Source: Nepenthes gracilis
Lineage: Eukaryota; Streptophyta; Magnoliopsida; Caryophyllales; Nepenthaceae
Assembly (NCBI GenBank): GCA_033239525.1
Contig: BSYO01000022.1
Coordinates: 8,513,947-8,577,946, forward strand
Length of the DNA: 64,000 nucleotides
Reading direction: 5' to 3'
Shown here: piece by piece, positions 37,316 to 47,546 of the stretch
How positions within the stretch are numbered: the stretch's first letter is position 1
Layout of the letters: each line of letters opens with the position of its first letter
Made by a program: the position numbers and the translations under genes
Notes under the pieces: generated by a model
Told to the model about the DNA's origin: nothing
Seen by the model: only the letters and a program-made list of their open reading frames with translations
Database searches by the model: none

Positions 37316-38438
37316 TGATACATATTTAGATTCGACTTCAAATAGATTTAGATTTGTCTGGATGGTTTGATCCGGCTCCGTTCATTGAGTCTGAATCCTA
37401 CATACTACTAAAATGAACAAGAGATCAATGTGTTGGCGGGAGGTTGTCCCACCGAAAATACTCCGAACGCCAAGTCAATAAAAAGCCTTGGAATCGAGGA
37501 AAGTGAACTATAAGTAAAAGAGAGTAAAGGGAATAAGTTTATCGGAGGTGTTGGCCTATTGAGAATGTGAGTTTCCGCTTACTACTCACAGAGAGCGAGT
37601 GGAAGCGGTGTCCCGAAAGCGTGGAAGCTTTAGGGAACAATTTTTAGAGAGTTGGAAAGGACTCTTGTAATCTGGAGGCCTTTGGTGGGATTTGAAGGTG
37701 AACGCTGTATGCAGAGAGAGAGAGAAGGAGAGCCTTTTTGCTCAAGCATTGTAAGCGTTCGTTGCTTATTTCAGGAAGTTTCTTTGTTATCTCAGAAAGC
37801 ATGTTCGAGAGCTTTTCTTGAGGATGAGTTAGAGAGCGTATTCCCGAGAGCCTCCTTTTCTAGAATGAAGACTCCAAGCTTATATAGATAGTAGGAGAGC
37901 CACCTTCTCTGGTCAATGCGACGTGTTCTTATGGTCTGGCAATGGTGACCTTCTCTAAGTTGGTGGGCATACAGGCATGATTTGATGGATCATTTTTCTT
38001 CTGAACAATGTAATAGATATTCAAATCACCTGCTTTCCTTTCATACTCTTGTGACTGTTTAGACTCCATCGTTGGCGCCGAATTTCTTGCTATCCTTTTT
38101 GGAGAAGATCAGCTTTTAGAAAAGCGTGTAATCAGGAAAGAATCGTTGCTTTTCGTGTACGAGATCACCTGTCAAATTAGGCCTGGCACGTATCAGGTTT
38201 ACCGCCTTTTTGGGCTTACAGCTATAGTACTTCCAATCAACACTCAGGTTGACCGTTTGAGTTGGCCACTTGCTTGCGTTTGACGGTCAATACTGACTTT
38301 GACCGTCGAGGGAGCATTTCAAACCTTTCAGGATTTGGGCTTTTACCTCCTGTTGGGCCATCATTGAAGTTGACCATCCAACAGGTTATTTGGGCCTTCT
38401 TTGACCGTTGGGCCGGCCCAACTACGGTGTACCCACCA
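37316..38438 (-). repeat. Element 1, 3' LTR
   Basis: It starts TGATACATATTTAG and ends GTACCCACCA; the original TGATG/CATCA ends are slightly mutated. It aligns end to end with 47,547-48,672. A TATA box on the minus strand lies at 37,879-37,887, directed toward the DUF616 gene. The plus-strand 79-codon frame at 37,652-37,891 is not a gene. Confidence 0.93.
37879..37887 (-). promoter_or_regulatory. TATA box in element 1 3' LTR
   Basis: The minus strand reads CTATATAAG, conserved in the other LTR at 48,114-48,122. Transcription from it would run out of the element toward 36.7 kb. Confidence 0.65.
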
Positions 38439-38454
38439 CTAGCCCCCATGTCGA
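38439..38454 (-). other. Element 1 polypurine tract
   Basis: The minus strand reads ACATGGGGGCTAG immediately before the 3' LTR. Element 2 has the equivalent GGCATGGGGGTTTAG. Confidence 0.75.
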
Positions 38455-38597
38455 TGGCCAGAATTCTGGCCTCTGGCATGTTCATGATGGGACGCCCCTT
38501 ACTGTCCTTCGTTATTTGAGGATCCCGGAGGACTTTATGAAAAGCGAGAAGGAATTTGATCGGAAGTCTTTCGTCGATCCGCCGAAAATGACCTCTG

Positions 38598-38880
38598 GGT
38601 TTGATCCGAGAAAAAAATTGATCGATTTGTTGACCGTCTTGGGTCGAATCGAGAAGAAAATTGATCGGATCTATTGATCGTCTTGGGTCGAACCGGAGAA
38701 AAAAATTGACCGGATCCACAACCGCCTTTGGGTCGAAATCGGAGAAGAAAATTGATCGGATCTGTTGACCATCTCTTGAAATCAAAATCGAAGAAGAAAA
38801 TCGACCAAATCATTGGACCGTCTTTGGTCGAAAACCGGAGAAGAAAATCGACTGATCTATTGACCGCCTTTGCCGGTCAT
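38598..38880. repeat. Element 1 minisatellite near the 3' LTR
   Basis: Five to six degenerate units of about 43-50 bases with core GGTCGAAYCGGAGAAGAAAA followed by TTGATCGGATCTATTGACCG. Short frames on both strands through it (for example 38,237-38,813 minus) are repeat by-products. Confidence 0.8.
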
Positions 38881-38959
38881 CCGAAATAAGATCGATCTCC
38901 ATCGACCATTTTTTGCCGAAAAAAAGAAGAAAACCTTTGCCGGATCTATCGCCAAAAGT

Positions 38960-39275
38960 GGATACGTGTCTTCTCTTGGTTGGACCGCTAAGAAAATTAA
39001 TGCGTCGCAAGATCCGCTTTATAAGGGGCCATTAGGAGGCGAATGAAGATCGATCGTGTGCCTTCTCGATTGAAGTGTTTCACACCTTGCCGTTTTGAAA
39101 AACTTTCTCATTGTTAAGTATTATTCCCGATTCCTACTTTGCCTTCTTTGTCTTCAACCTTTTTCGTTCCCAAAGAAACTGGATACGTGTCTTTATCCAT
39201 GGCCTGGAATCGCTATCCCCGGCCATTTAATGTTAGAAGATCCGCTTTATAAGGGGCCACTTACGGAGGCCAACA
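38960..39275 (+). repeat. Duplicated promoter-like block upstream of the antisense ORF
   Basis: Two copies of a block of about 90-100 bp, both running from GGATACGTGTCTT (38,960 and 39,181) to GATCCGCTTTATAAGGGGCC (39,011-39,030 and 39,239-39,258). Each copy contains a TATA-like CTTTATAAGG on the plus strand, the strand of the antisense ORF. Confidence 0.75.
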
Positions 39276-39479
39276 CGCAGCCGCGATGGTGTTTTGTTCT
39301 GTGAGGCCTAGCCCCCAAAACGCGTCCACACGGGGAAACACTTTTCCCACCCATCGTTTTTCACACATTGTTCGTGTAGATAGTGTCCTCTTTAGCCTGG
39401 GACTTCACGGCTTTGCCACACGCGAGGCCTCAAGGTTTCCTTCAACCCCATTCCCGTTCCCCACAAAGAGGTAACCCCC

Positions 39480-39488
39480 TTTATAAGG
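39480..39488 (+). promoter_or_regulatory. Probable TATA box of the antisense ORF
   Basis: TTTATAAGG lies 86 bases upstream of the ATG at 39,574. It is the third CTTTATAAGG-type box in this region. Confidence 0.55.
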
Positions 39489-39573
39489 CACGTTTCGTTC
39501 ACCTCCCCATCCGATGTGGGACCCTACATCAACCCTCGTCGCCGACATCTCTTCTGTTCTTTGAGAGAGTGAT

Positions 39574-41369
39574 GTGAAGGAGTTGTGTGTCGAGTTTAAC
39601 ATTCCGAAGGATATTGTGTGGAGGGTCCCGGACAATGATGACAGGGCCTTTTCTCCACCAGCAGGGCACGTGACGGTATACGAGGCCCCCCTGAGGAACG
39701 GTCTCCGTCTTTCTCTTCCAGACGACTTGAAGTCGATCCTTCAAGCTCTTCAAGTCCCTATTGCCCAGCTCCACGCTAACACTGTACGGTACATTTGCAC
39801 CATTTGCATTTTTCTTCGCAAACATTCTAAGAGGTTTACAATGTCCATGGTGAAGGGACTTTTTAAAATAAATTAGGGAGGTGAGTGGATCTCCCTCGTT
39901 CCCCATCCTGGCCTTAAGATAAACACGGCCATCTACGACTCGCTGAAGAACTGGAAGAACCGATTCTTCTTTGTGAGCGTGGCGGAGACCTGGCCCCTGG
40001 CGAAGGATTGAGGTTAGGTGCCGGAGGTGCACACAGGACACACCATCTATGGCGGAGACGGCGTCCTTAAAGTGGTTGACCAAATTGGTCAAAGACCACA
40101 TTTTAGACTTAAAATGGGATCTCTTGGTCTCTAGGATAGAGGCCAAGAAGGTGAATTCAGGCTGCCTTCCCGGTTCAGAAGCTCAGACTGCAGGGGATGA
40201 TGATGCGGCCGGAGGAGTCCAGGACTACTCATCCGCCCCATCCAACAGATGATGATTTTATCGGCCCGCGCCCAAAAGGATGGTGTTGGAGACGCCTTCC
40301 TCGTCGTCTTTGGGGCCCGATTATATTACCACCGAGATTTACAGCGGACCCGGCAGCACCACAGAAATGGAGAAATATTTTGAGGACTTGCTGGAGGCTA
40401 GGGGAGAAGGCATTATCCTGGCGCAGCCCACGCCGTAGGTGGTTCCTCAAGTGGTGTAAATGGAGACCTTTACGGAGTAAGCCTGTGTGCCGCCGGTGGA
40501 GGCGCAGGAGCCATTTGTTGGCTCTCCAGTTATGCAGACGCCTGCTGAGGAGCCAGTGGTTGATCTTGATCCTCCGGTAGCCGCTGCGGAGGCAGTGGCC
40601 GGGGAGCCTGCTGCCGCTGCAGATGACATTGATTAGGGGCTCTTGGACATGATCCGGGGGGACACTGCCCGAGATCTCGGGATGAGGCCGCCCACCTACC
40701 GAGCCCGGGTTGGGAGGGCATCACTTTCACCCACATGCCGCCCGAGCTGTGTTTGAGGCCAGCCCGAGAGGCCCGTGGAGAGTCTGGGAGGTATAATCTT
40801 TCACGATGCCTTCTGCATATTTTCTCCTTTCAGAATTTCTAACTTGTTTTTTGTTTATCGTTTGTGTAGAAGTAGAAGGTGATTGCTGCTATTGCCAAGG
40901 TGATGAACTAGCGGGACCGGGCGATCTCTGACAGGGAGGCAGAGATCGCCTTGCTAGATGCGAAGTTGGCGGATTTGGGGGCGGAGCACCATGAGAAAAC
41001 AGCTGCACTGGAGACTATATTGGCGGGTGTGGAAGCGGAGAACACGAATTTGAAGGCTGAAGTTGCCTGTTTGAAGGAAGAAAACGAATGAGCCAAAGGG
41101 CGTATCGATCAACTTGCAGGGCAAATGGCAACCTTGGAGAATGATTTGAGTCTCCGAATCCGCCCCCACGAGGTTGAGGGTATGATGCTCGCACGGTTGT
41201 GGGAAGGGGTTAACATTAGTCGACGCATTGTGCGGCTAGTTGATCCCGACTTCCCCGTTGATCTCATTAATTTATCAAACCGGTCGGCGTAGCGTAGAGA
41301 CAGTCTTGTAGGGGAGCCTCGTGACAGCCAAAGGCCCCCGCTGCCCTCGTAGCTCTTGTGGCTATACAT
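39574..41369 (+). pseudogene. Element 1 antisense ORF (Transposase_28/coiled-coil protein)
   Basis: From ATG 39,574 it reads FNIPKDIVWRVP, RAFSPPAGHVTVYEAPLRNG, LRLSLPDDLKSILQALQVPI and AQLHANTVRYICTICIFLRK. This is the 'putative gypsy type transposon' domain (PF04195). After an in-frame TAG at 39,874 the same frame continues GGEWISLVPHPGLKINTA, YDSLKNWKNRFFFVSVAETW. A variable Pro/Gly-rich region follows (40,150-40,780), then a coiled coil at about 40,870-41,150 (ISDREAEIALLDAKLADLGA, VEAENTNLKAEVACLKEENE) and a C-terminal block LARLWEGVNISRRIVRLVDP. Several stops break it and an intron near 40,790-40,870 is possible. It runs opposite to gag-pol and has its own TATA boxes and poly(A) signal. 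Such antisense ORFs are known in Tat-lineage elements; their function is not established. Confidence 0.75.
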
Positions 41370-41406
41370 TTTTTTTTAAATTTTATGATGTACATCTTAA
41401 TTCAGC

Positions 41407-41412
41407 AATAAA
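41407..41412 (+). terminator. Poly(A) signal of the antisense ORF
   Basis: AATAAA on the plus strand just past the end of the coiled-coil coding region (about 41,350), as expected for an independent plus-strand transcript. Confidence 0.5.
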
Positions 41413-41652
41413 ACAAGTAGACATGCTTCTGCCTTTGTACTTTGTGTCTTTGGCATTCTTGGCAGTCAACTCAACAGAGTGAGTTACTAGTTTGCCGCCA
41501 GCTTTGTTTTTGGAGCATCAAAGTTGCCTTCTAGGCCGTTGCCCATGAGTATAGCTTGGCGTCTCGCTCTAATCGACCATCGCTAGCTGATCGCGCTATC
41601 TCCTTATAAAGGAGGTCATCCTGCGTGCTGTGTTAGCCCACTAAGATTTTTT

Positions 41653-41852
41653 TTTTCGACCGCTAATGGGCCACTTGGATGACCAATGTTTAGGTTCGGC
41701 CTCTCACGGGCCGCCTGGATGATCGGGGTTTAGGTTCGACCTCTCACGGGCCTCCTGGATGACCAGGGTTGAGGTTCGACCTCTCACGGGCCGCCTGGAT
41801 GACTAGGGTTTGGGTTCGACCTCTCACGGGCCACCTGGATGATCAGGGTTTG
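41653..41852. repeat. 40-bp tandem array, about five copies
   Basis: Unit GGTTCGACCTCTCACGGGCC followed by 20 bases of GCCTGGATGAYCAGGGTTTA type. Four copies are close matches (41,692-41,852) and the first is degenerate. It lies between the pol end and the antisense ORF end. Confidence 0.88.
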
Positions 41853-42038
41853 GTGACGAGAGGGTGGAGACCCTCCCGACTTAGGGGCAGCCTAGGTCGT
41901 TTTGAACCTGTAATGAAAAACCACACACATATATACACGTACATGCAGCATAGTAAGGAAACACTCATTTTACTTAGTCGAATCATGCACACAAATGCTA
42001 GTCACATGTAGTTTGCAAGGCACGTACCGGGGTCCCTA

Positions 42039-43340
42039 CTAGTAGTAGCGTTTGAGGTGGATTGCGTTCCACGTCCGTGGGACCAACTTTCCGTCCTGGT
42101 TTTGGAGTTTGTATGCTCTGTTTTGTAGGATGGTGGAGACTAGGAAAGGCCCTTCCCAGTTGGGGAGAGCTTGTTTCGGCCGTCCACCTTTTTCGTGGCC
42201 TCGATACTCCGTAAGACCAAGTCTCCGACATCAAATTGCCTCGCTTTCACATTCTTATTATAATAGCGGGTGACTCGATGATGGTAGGCTGCGGTCCATA
42301 TTCTAGCAACCTTGCGGGCTTCCTCTAGCAAATCAAAGTGTTCCCGGATCTTTTGGGAGTTAACCTGTGGGTCGAAGGATTCCACCCTTAGACTCGGAAG
42401 CCCGATTTCGACATGGAGCACCACTTCATTCCATAACAGAGGCTAAAAGTTGTCTCACGCGTTGGTTCCTTCAGAGTCATTTAGTAAGACCAAAGGACCG
42501 AGGCGAGCTCGTCTACCCAAGAGCCCCTTGTGTCCTCCAACTTAGTCTTGAGCCCGTGGAATAGCGTCCGGTTCGTGACTTCCACCTATCCGTTTGCCTG
42601 AGAGTACACCACCAAGTGTGGACCAGCCTAATCTTAAGGCTGGTGCAATACTTGGTGAAGCGTTTTCCTAGAATTGGGTTCCGTTGTCAGTCACGATGAC
42701 CTATGGAATGCCAAACCTACTAACGATGTTCTAGCGAACGAACTCGAGTGCATTGTATTCGGTGATCTTGGCAAGTGGGACGGCCTCGACCCACATCGTG
42801 AAGTAGTTGATACCGGCTATTATGAACTTTCTCTGCCCGGTGGCAATGGTAAACGGGCCAAGGATGTTAACCCCCATTGTGCGAAGGGTTAAGGCGCATA
42901 AAGGGATTTCAGTTTTGCAGATGGCTGGTGACGAAAGTTGCCGTGAAGTTGGCAGCTTTCACACCTTTTTACGAACTCGAGTGCGTCCTTCTTCATCGAG
43001 GGCCAGTAGTAGCCCTGCCGCATGATTTTGAATGTTAAATTCTTGCCGCCCATGTGCGATCCGTAAATCCGAAGGTGCACTTCACTCAAGACATAGTCCG
43101 CCTCTTTCGGGGTTAGGCAACAGAGGTACGGAGTTGAGTAGTCGCGACGATACAGCCGCCACGACTATTGTGTACCAAACGGCCATTTTCTTCATTTGCC
43201 TGGCTTCTTCTGCTTCCTCCAGCAGCATTTCATCCACTAGAAATCTCAGGTAAGGTGTCATCCAATTCTCGATTTCGGAGACTTGCATTGCCTCCTGCAC
43301 CTCTATGCTGGGTGCATTTAGGATCTCCCTCATGTTCTTC
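42039..43340 (-). pseudogene. Element 1 integrase
   Basis: The zinc finger is intact: VHLRIYGSH then CESCQ, with GYYWPSMKKDALEF between (43,089-42,889). The core reads MGVNILGPF, where relatives have WGLDILGPF, so the first catalytic Asp is Asn. It continues FIIAGINYFTMWVEAVPLA and VIVTDNGTQF (second Asp present). The third block is disrupted: a stop replaces Gln before V-E-V. After frameshifts, 42,424-42,140 is open with VEIGLPSLRVESFDPQVNSQ, ITYYNKNVKA-like and FDVGDLVLRSIEATKK, ending HLKRYY with TAG at 42,039. The clustering of breaks and the lost Asp make it inactive. Confidence 0.88.
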
Positions 43341-43755
43341 TAGTATTGTTCTAGATTTTTCGTCGTTGCTACTCTTGCCAGCTGATCAGCCTTCCAATTT
43401 TGAGTTCTGGAAACATAAGCCAAGGTCAAACTGTCTAAGTTGCGGACTGCCTCCTACTTGGCCATGTGCGGGTTATTCGCTTAAAGTTCCCATTGACTTG
43501 GTTGATGACTAGTTCGAGTCGCTAAAGACAGCCGGTCTTTTGGGTGAGCATTCTTTTGTTAATCTTAACCCATTCAGCAGCGCTTCATATTTGACGACAT
43601 TGTTGGTTGCTGGGAAGTTGAGTTTAAGGGAGTATTTCACCTCGAACCCGTCGGTCATGAGGACCACCCCTGCCTCGCTGCCTGTGTCGGTGGATGCCCG
43701 TCTACGTGGAGCATCCACTCCGGAGCCCCCAGGCGTTGCTCTTCATTCTCGTGGG
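43341..43755 (-). pseudogene. Element 1 second RNase H (Tat-type)
   Basis: Downstream of the degenerate RNase H, the frame at 43,718-43,509 reads TGSEAGVVLMTDGFEVKYSL, NFPATNNVVKYEALLNGLRL and VFSDSN. This is the plant-type RNase H found in addition to the ancestral one in Tat elements. The usual AEYEA reads VKYEA, and the frame stops after SDSN, so it is broken. Confidence 0.75.
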
Positions 43756-45193
43756 CTATTCTTCGAGGATCGGGGTTGTGGTTTTCACAATGAAATCATC
43801 CAAAGCCTGCGCCTTTATTGTAGGCCTGGGCTTGAATCCAGTGTCAAACTCGCCCAACTCGATAGCCCACTTTACCAACTGTCTAGAAATATCGGGTTTC
43901 TGGAGTATGCTCTTTAGAGGTTGGTCGATGAGGACTATGATGCGATGCACCTGAAAGTAGGGCCTCAGTTTTTGCGTGAAAAATATCAGGGCTAAGGCCA
44001 GTTTTTTCGTGTGCTGATTGCACGTCTCTGGGTTGGTCAACATTTTGCTCACGTAGTAGACCGACCATTGGGCATCAGTGCCATAGCTTACGAGGACGGA
44101 GCTGAGGGATGTCTCTGATACTGCCAAGTGGAGGTACAGCTCCTCGCCTACCTTGGGCGATGTTAATAAAGGCGGACTAGCCAGGTACCTCTTCAGCTCA
44201 TCGAAAGCCGTCTGGCAATCTGGCATCCATTGGAAGCCGTTTGATTTCGTTCCTCTCAGCGCCTTAAAGAACGGCTGATACTTGTCGCCACACTTCGTTA
44301 GGAAGTGGGACAAGGCCGCCAATCTCCCTGTTAGTCGTTGGACCTCTTTTACTCTTCGTGGGGGAGTCATGTTCGCGAGAGCCTTGATTTTTTTCGAGTT
44401 TGCTTTGATCCCTCGTTGGGAGACGATGAAACCCATGAATTTTTCGGAGGCCACCCCGAATACACACTTGGCTGGATTCAACTTCATTTGGTGTTCACAG
44501 AGCACTATGAAGGACTCCGCTAGATCGTTGATATGGTCACCCATAACTCTGCTCTTGACGAGCATGTCGTCGACGTAGACTTTCATGTTGCGACCAATTT
44601 GTTTTTCAAACATTTTGTTCACTAGCCCCTGGTAGGTGGCTCTCACGTTCTTCATTCCAAATGGCATTACTTTATAGCAATAGGTTCCCTGATCTGTCAT
44701 AAATGAGGTGTGTTCTTCATCCCTCGGACTCATCCGGATTGGTTGTAGGTTGAATAGGCATCCATGAGGCTCAAGAGCTCATGTCCGAATGTCGAGTCCA
44801 CCAGCAGATCGATTTTGGGTAAAGGAAAGCTGTCTTTTGGGCAAGCTTTATTAACGTTAGTGAAATCGACACACATTCTCCACTTCCCGTTACTTTTCTT
44901 TACCAAGACGACGTTGGAGAGCCAATCAGGGTACTAAACCTCCCTGATGAATCCAACCTCCAACAGTTTCTTTACTTCTTCTCGGGTGGCGATCGGTTTT
45001 TCACGGAGTGATTCCTCCGCTTCTGCTTGACAGGTTTTCGATCCGAGTCAAGGCCCAACTTGTCAACCATTATCCGGTCAGGAATCCCGGGCATGTCAGC
45101 GGAGTCCACGCGAAGATGTCGGCGTTCTGCCGTAGGAACGAGATCAGCTCTTCGCGTAGCGCGCCTGTGAGTGAGCTGCCGATTCGTACGCAC
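43756..45193 (-). pseudogene. Element 1 reverse transcriptase and first RNase H
   Basis: The first part (45,193-44,735) reads ADMPGIPDRIMVDKLGLDSD, NGKWRMCVDFTNVNKACPKD and LLSLMDAYSTYNQ. A missing base before GGATGAGT (about 44,735-44,745) shifts the frame. The next 325 codons (44,733-43,756) are open: MPFGMKNVRATYQGLVNKMF, catalytic YVDD at residues 53-56 (44,577-44,566), VQRLTGRLAALSHFL, then RNase H with LYLHLAVSETSLSSVLV and LIDQPLKSILQKPDISRQLV. The first RNase H lacks the catalytic Asp of the ancestral domain, as is usual in Tat. One stop near 44,935 lies inside the RT. Confidence 0.93.
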
Positions 45194-45242
45194 CTTTCTG
45201 GATGTCCAGATTCAGTGGAACTAAGTCGGTTGCCTCACCAGA

Positions 45243-45900
45243 CTACAGTTGTTGCAAGGTTGTCTCGTCTCGATGATCAAGTTCTCCCAACGTTTTGTCA
45301 TTGTCGTTAGGAGCGATTGGGGACATATAACATGTCCGCCCAGTGACTTGGTCACCTAGCACTTCGCCCACACCGTATGGCATCAAAAATTTTATTTTAA
45401 GGTGTGGTATTGAAGTGATGGCCCAGAACGTTGTTAGACATGGCCGGCCTAGTATTGCCTTGTATACGGAGGGTAAGTCGACTACCAAGAAGGTGAGTGT
45501 ATGACTTGCGGTCCTTGGGTACATTCCTAGGGTGACTTCAAGTCTGATCGTTTCTTGAATGGGCACTTGTTCATTGTCGAGGCCATACAATGGTCATTCA
45601 GCAGATTTTAGTTGACTCTTTTTCAAACCAAGTTTAAAGAACGCATGGAGGTAAAGTAAATCACGCGAACTTCCATTGTCAATAAATACACATTTCATAT
45701 GGATAGTCTATGCTACCGTCGGAACCTAGTGTTGATACAACGAGGGGGTCTGCATGGGGGGAAACTATATGCACTAAGTAATCGTCACTAAAACTAATGA
45801 CATTGCCAGTAGTGTGCTGCTTCTTCCTCCTTGTATGTTGGTCCTTGTTGTCCGCCAGAGTCTTGACTGGCCGGGTGGTGATCATGTTGACCACTCCTGT
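45243..45900 (-). pseudogene. Element 1 aspartic protease region
   Basis: It reads NVISFSDDYLVHIVSPHADP and then, in a shifted frame, KCVFIDNGSSRDLLYLHAF, where D-N-G-S is the retropepsin active-site loop. After a stop it continues in 45,590-45,243 with PIQETIRLEVTLGMYPRTAS, TFLVVDLPSVYKAILGRPCL and the typical linker to RT. A frameshift and a stop make it non-functional. Confidence 0.8.
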
Positions 45901-45912
45901 CGCGACCCGATT

Positions 45913-47472
45913 TCATGGTGGTGAGGCTCCTGATCCTTCTTCACCCGTGTTGCCAGAGCTTTGACCGGGGCCCTTGACGAACCTGGTGAGGTGGCCCCTC
46001 CTGATGAGCTCCTCAATCTCCCTTTGAAGAGTTTTGTAGTCCTCCGTGGAGTGCTCGGGAGATCGGTGGAAATCACAGTATTTGGCTGGATTTCCTCCCT
46101 CTGTCTTCTTAAGTAGTTTCGGCCACTTAAGGAACTTCTCTCCGCTGATCTGCATGAGGACGTTCGAGCGCGTATCAGTTAAGGGCGTCAGGCTGATGGG
46201 TCCGTGGTTCTTGCGCTCCGGTGGTCCAGCTCTGTGGCGTTTTTGGTGGGAGTAATGACCACCGCTGTGCTTCCTCTTTCCTTCCGGCGGGAAAGAACGA
46301 GGCTGTTCAGGTTGATCTGGACGCTTTGCCTCGTTAGCCTCTTCTGTTGCTGCGTAGGCCTTGGTGATGTCCTCTGCTTCCCGAAAGATCTGCGGATTCT
46401 TGTGCGCCAGGTGCCTAAAAAACTCCTCGTGCGCCAGTGCCGAAATAAAACTGCTCAGTTTCATTTCCTCCGTGAGTCGGGGAATCCGCCTGGCTTCTGC
46501 TATGAAGCAATCTAGAAATCTCCTTTAGTTCTCTCCGTATTTCTGCTTGATATGCGGCACATGCCACGACTGTTTTTCCTCCCTGTGGTTGGAGGCGTAC
46601 TGAGATAAGAAGAGATCCACAAGCTCCTGGAAGCTTTAGATCGAGTTTGGAGAGAGATGATGGAACTAGATGCGGGCGTCCCCTTTTAGTGTGAGGGGAA
46701 ACAGTGATAGATGGCTTTGTCGTCGAGCCCCTGTAGACCCAGATGGGTGCGGAAGTGGGCGAGATGGTCAACAGGATCCGCACTCCCATTGTAAGAGTCA
46801 AGGGTTGGCATTTTGAACTTCGTCGGCATAGGATGGTTCAAGATCTCCACCGTGAAGGGAGATCTGTCGATGTTAGCAGTGTGTTCGTCGTCTTTGAAGA
46901 TGCGGTTCCATATCTTCTCCAACCTTGGGTCTACTGGAGCGGCGTTAGCGGATCTCTTGGAGTTGAGATATGCTCTCAACTTTGTTCTTTCTCGGGCTGG
47001 TGCAGCAGCAGGATGACTGCTGCCCCTGGCTGATCTCTGGTCCTGGGAGGCTCCCTCCTGAGCATGGGCCCTAGACTCCTCTCGGGAATATCTGGGGTTC
47101 CTCCGTTTTGGACTTTCATCTGGAGCTGCGCAGCTTTCTCGCTCCTCGTGTCTTAAACGGCTTTGGGCATGTGAGGACATGAGCACTGGTCAATCTTCCG
47201 ATCCGTTGTGCCAGAACTTTCTTTCTTTGGCCTCCTCTTCTGGATGCCGGCGTTGGGGCCATTGCAGGAGCAATCCCCAGCTGAACTTGTTCCTGGCGGG
47301 CACAGAGTATTTGGAACATCTTGTCCGTATTGTATATGTGCTCTGCCAAGTTTTGGAAAAAGGATGCCGGGATTCCATTGGCTACCCCGTTGACCACAGC
47401 GCCGATGGTGTGGTCTTGGTTTGGGGAAATCACGTCTTGGGCAGGCTCACTTGCTTGCGCCCTTGTATTCAC
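45913..47472 (-). pseudogene. Element 1 gag
   Basis: The ATG at 47,472 lies about 75 bases inside the 5' LTR. The first frame (47,472-47,116) is a charged N-terminal region. A shift near 47,180 enters 47,186-46,686 with FKMPTLDSYNGSADPVDHLA and FRTHLGLQGLDDKAIYHCFP. A further shift gives TLKGDARIWFHHLSPNSI and FQELVDLFLSQYASN, the core of Retrotrans_gag (PF03732). The last frame (46,464-45,913) holds the zinc knuckle YCDFHRSPEHSTEDY, whose final Cys is Tyr. At least two frameshifts are present. Confidence 0.88.
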
Positions 47473-47528
47473 TATTTAGTTGATCGGCGAGAGTTTCTTG
47501 AAAACGCAGTTGGCTTTTTGTAGCGTTT

Positions 47529-47546
47529 TTCCACAGACGGCGCCAA
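47529..47546 (-). other. Element 1 primer-binding site
   Basis: The minus strand reads TTGGCGCCGTCTGTGGAA directly after the 5' LTR. Element 2 has the related TTGGCACCATCTGTGGGA at the same position. The primer tRNA cannot be named without a tRNA search. Confidence 0.75.

Noticed and set aside
39529..40146. 205-codon minus-strand frame in element 1
   Set aside because: It overlaps, on the opposite strand, the recognisable Transposase_28 domain and has no motif; it also spans the promoter region.
43168..44578. Plus-strand frames of 98-125 codons within pol of element 1
   Set aside because: All are antisense to well-recognised RT and RNase H reading frames.
42039..47472. Possible endogenous pararetrovirus
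   Set aside because: The YVDD reverse transcriptase is followed by RNase H and an integrase, with LTRs, primer-binding site and target duplication, so it is a Ty3/gypsy retrotransposon.
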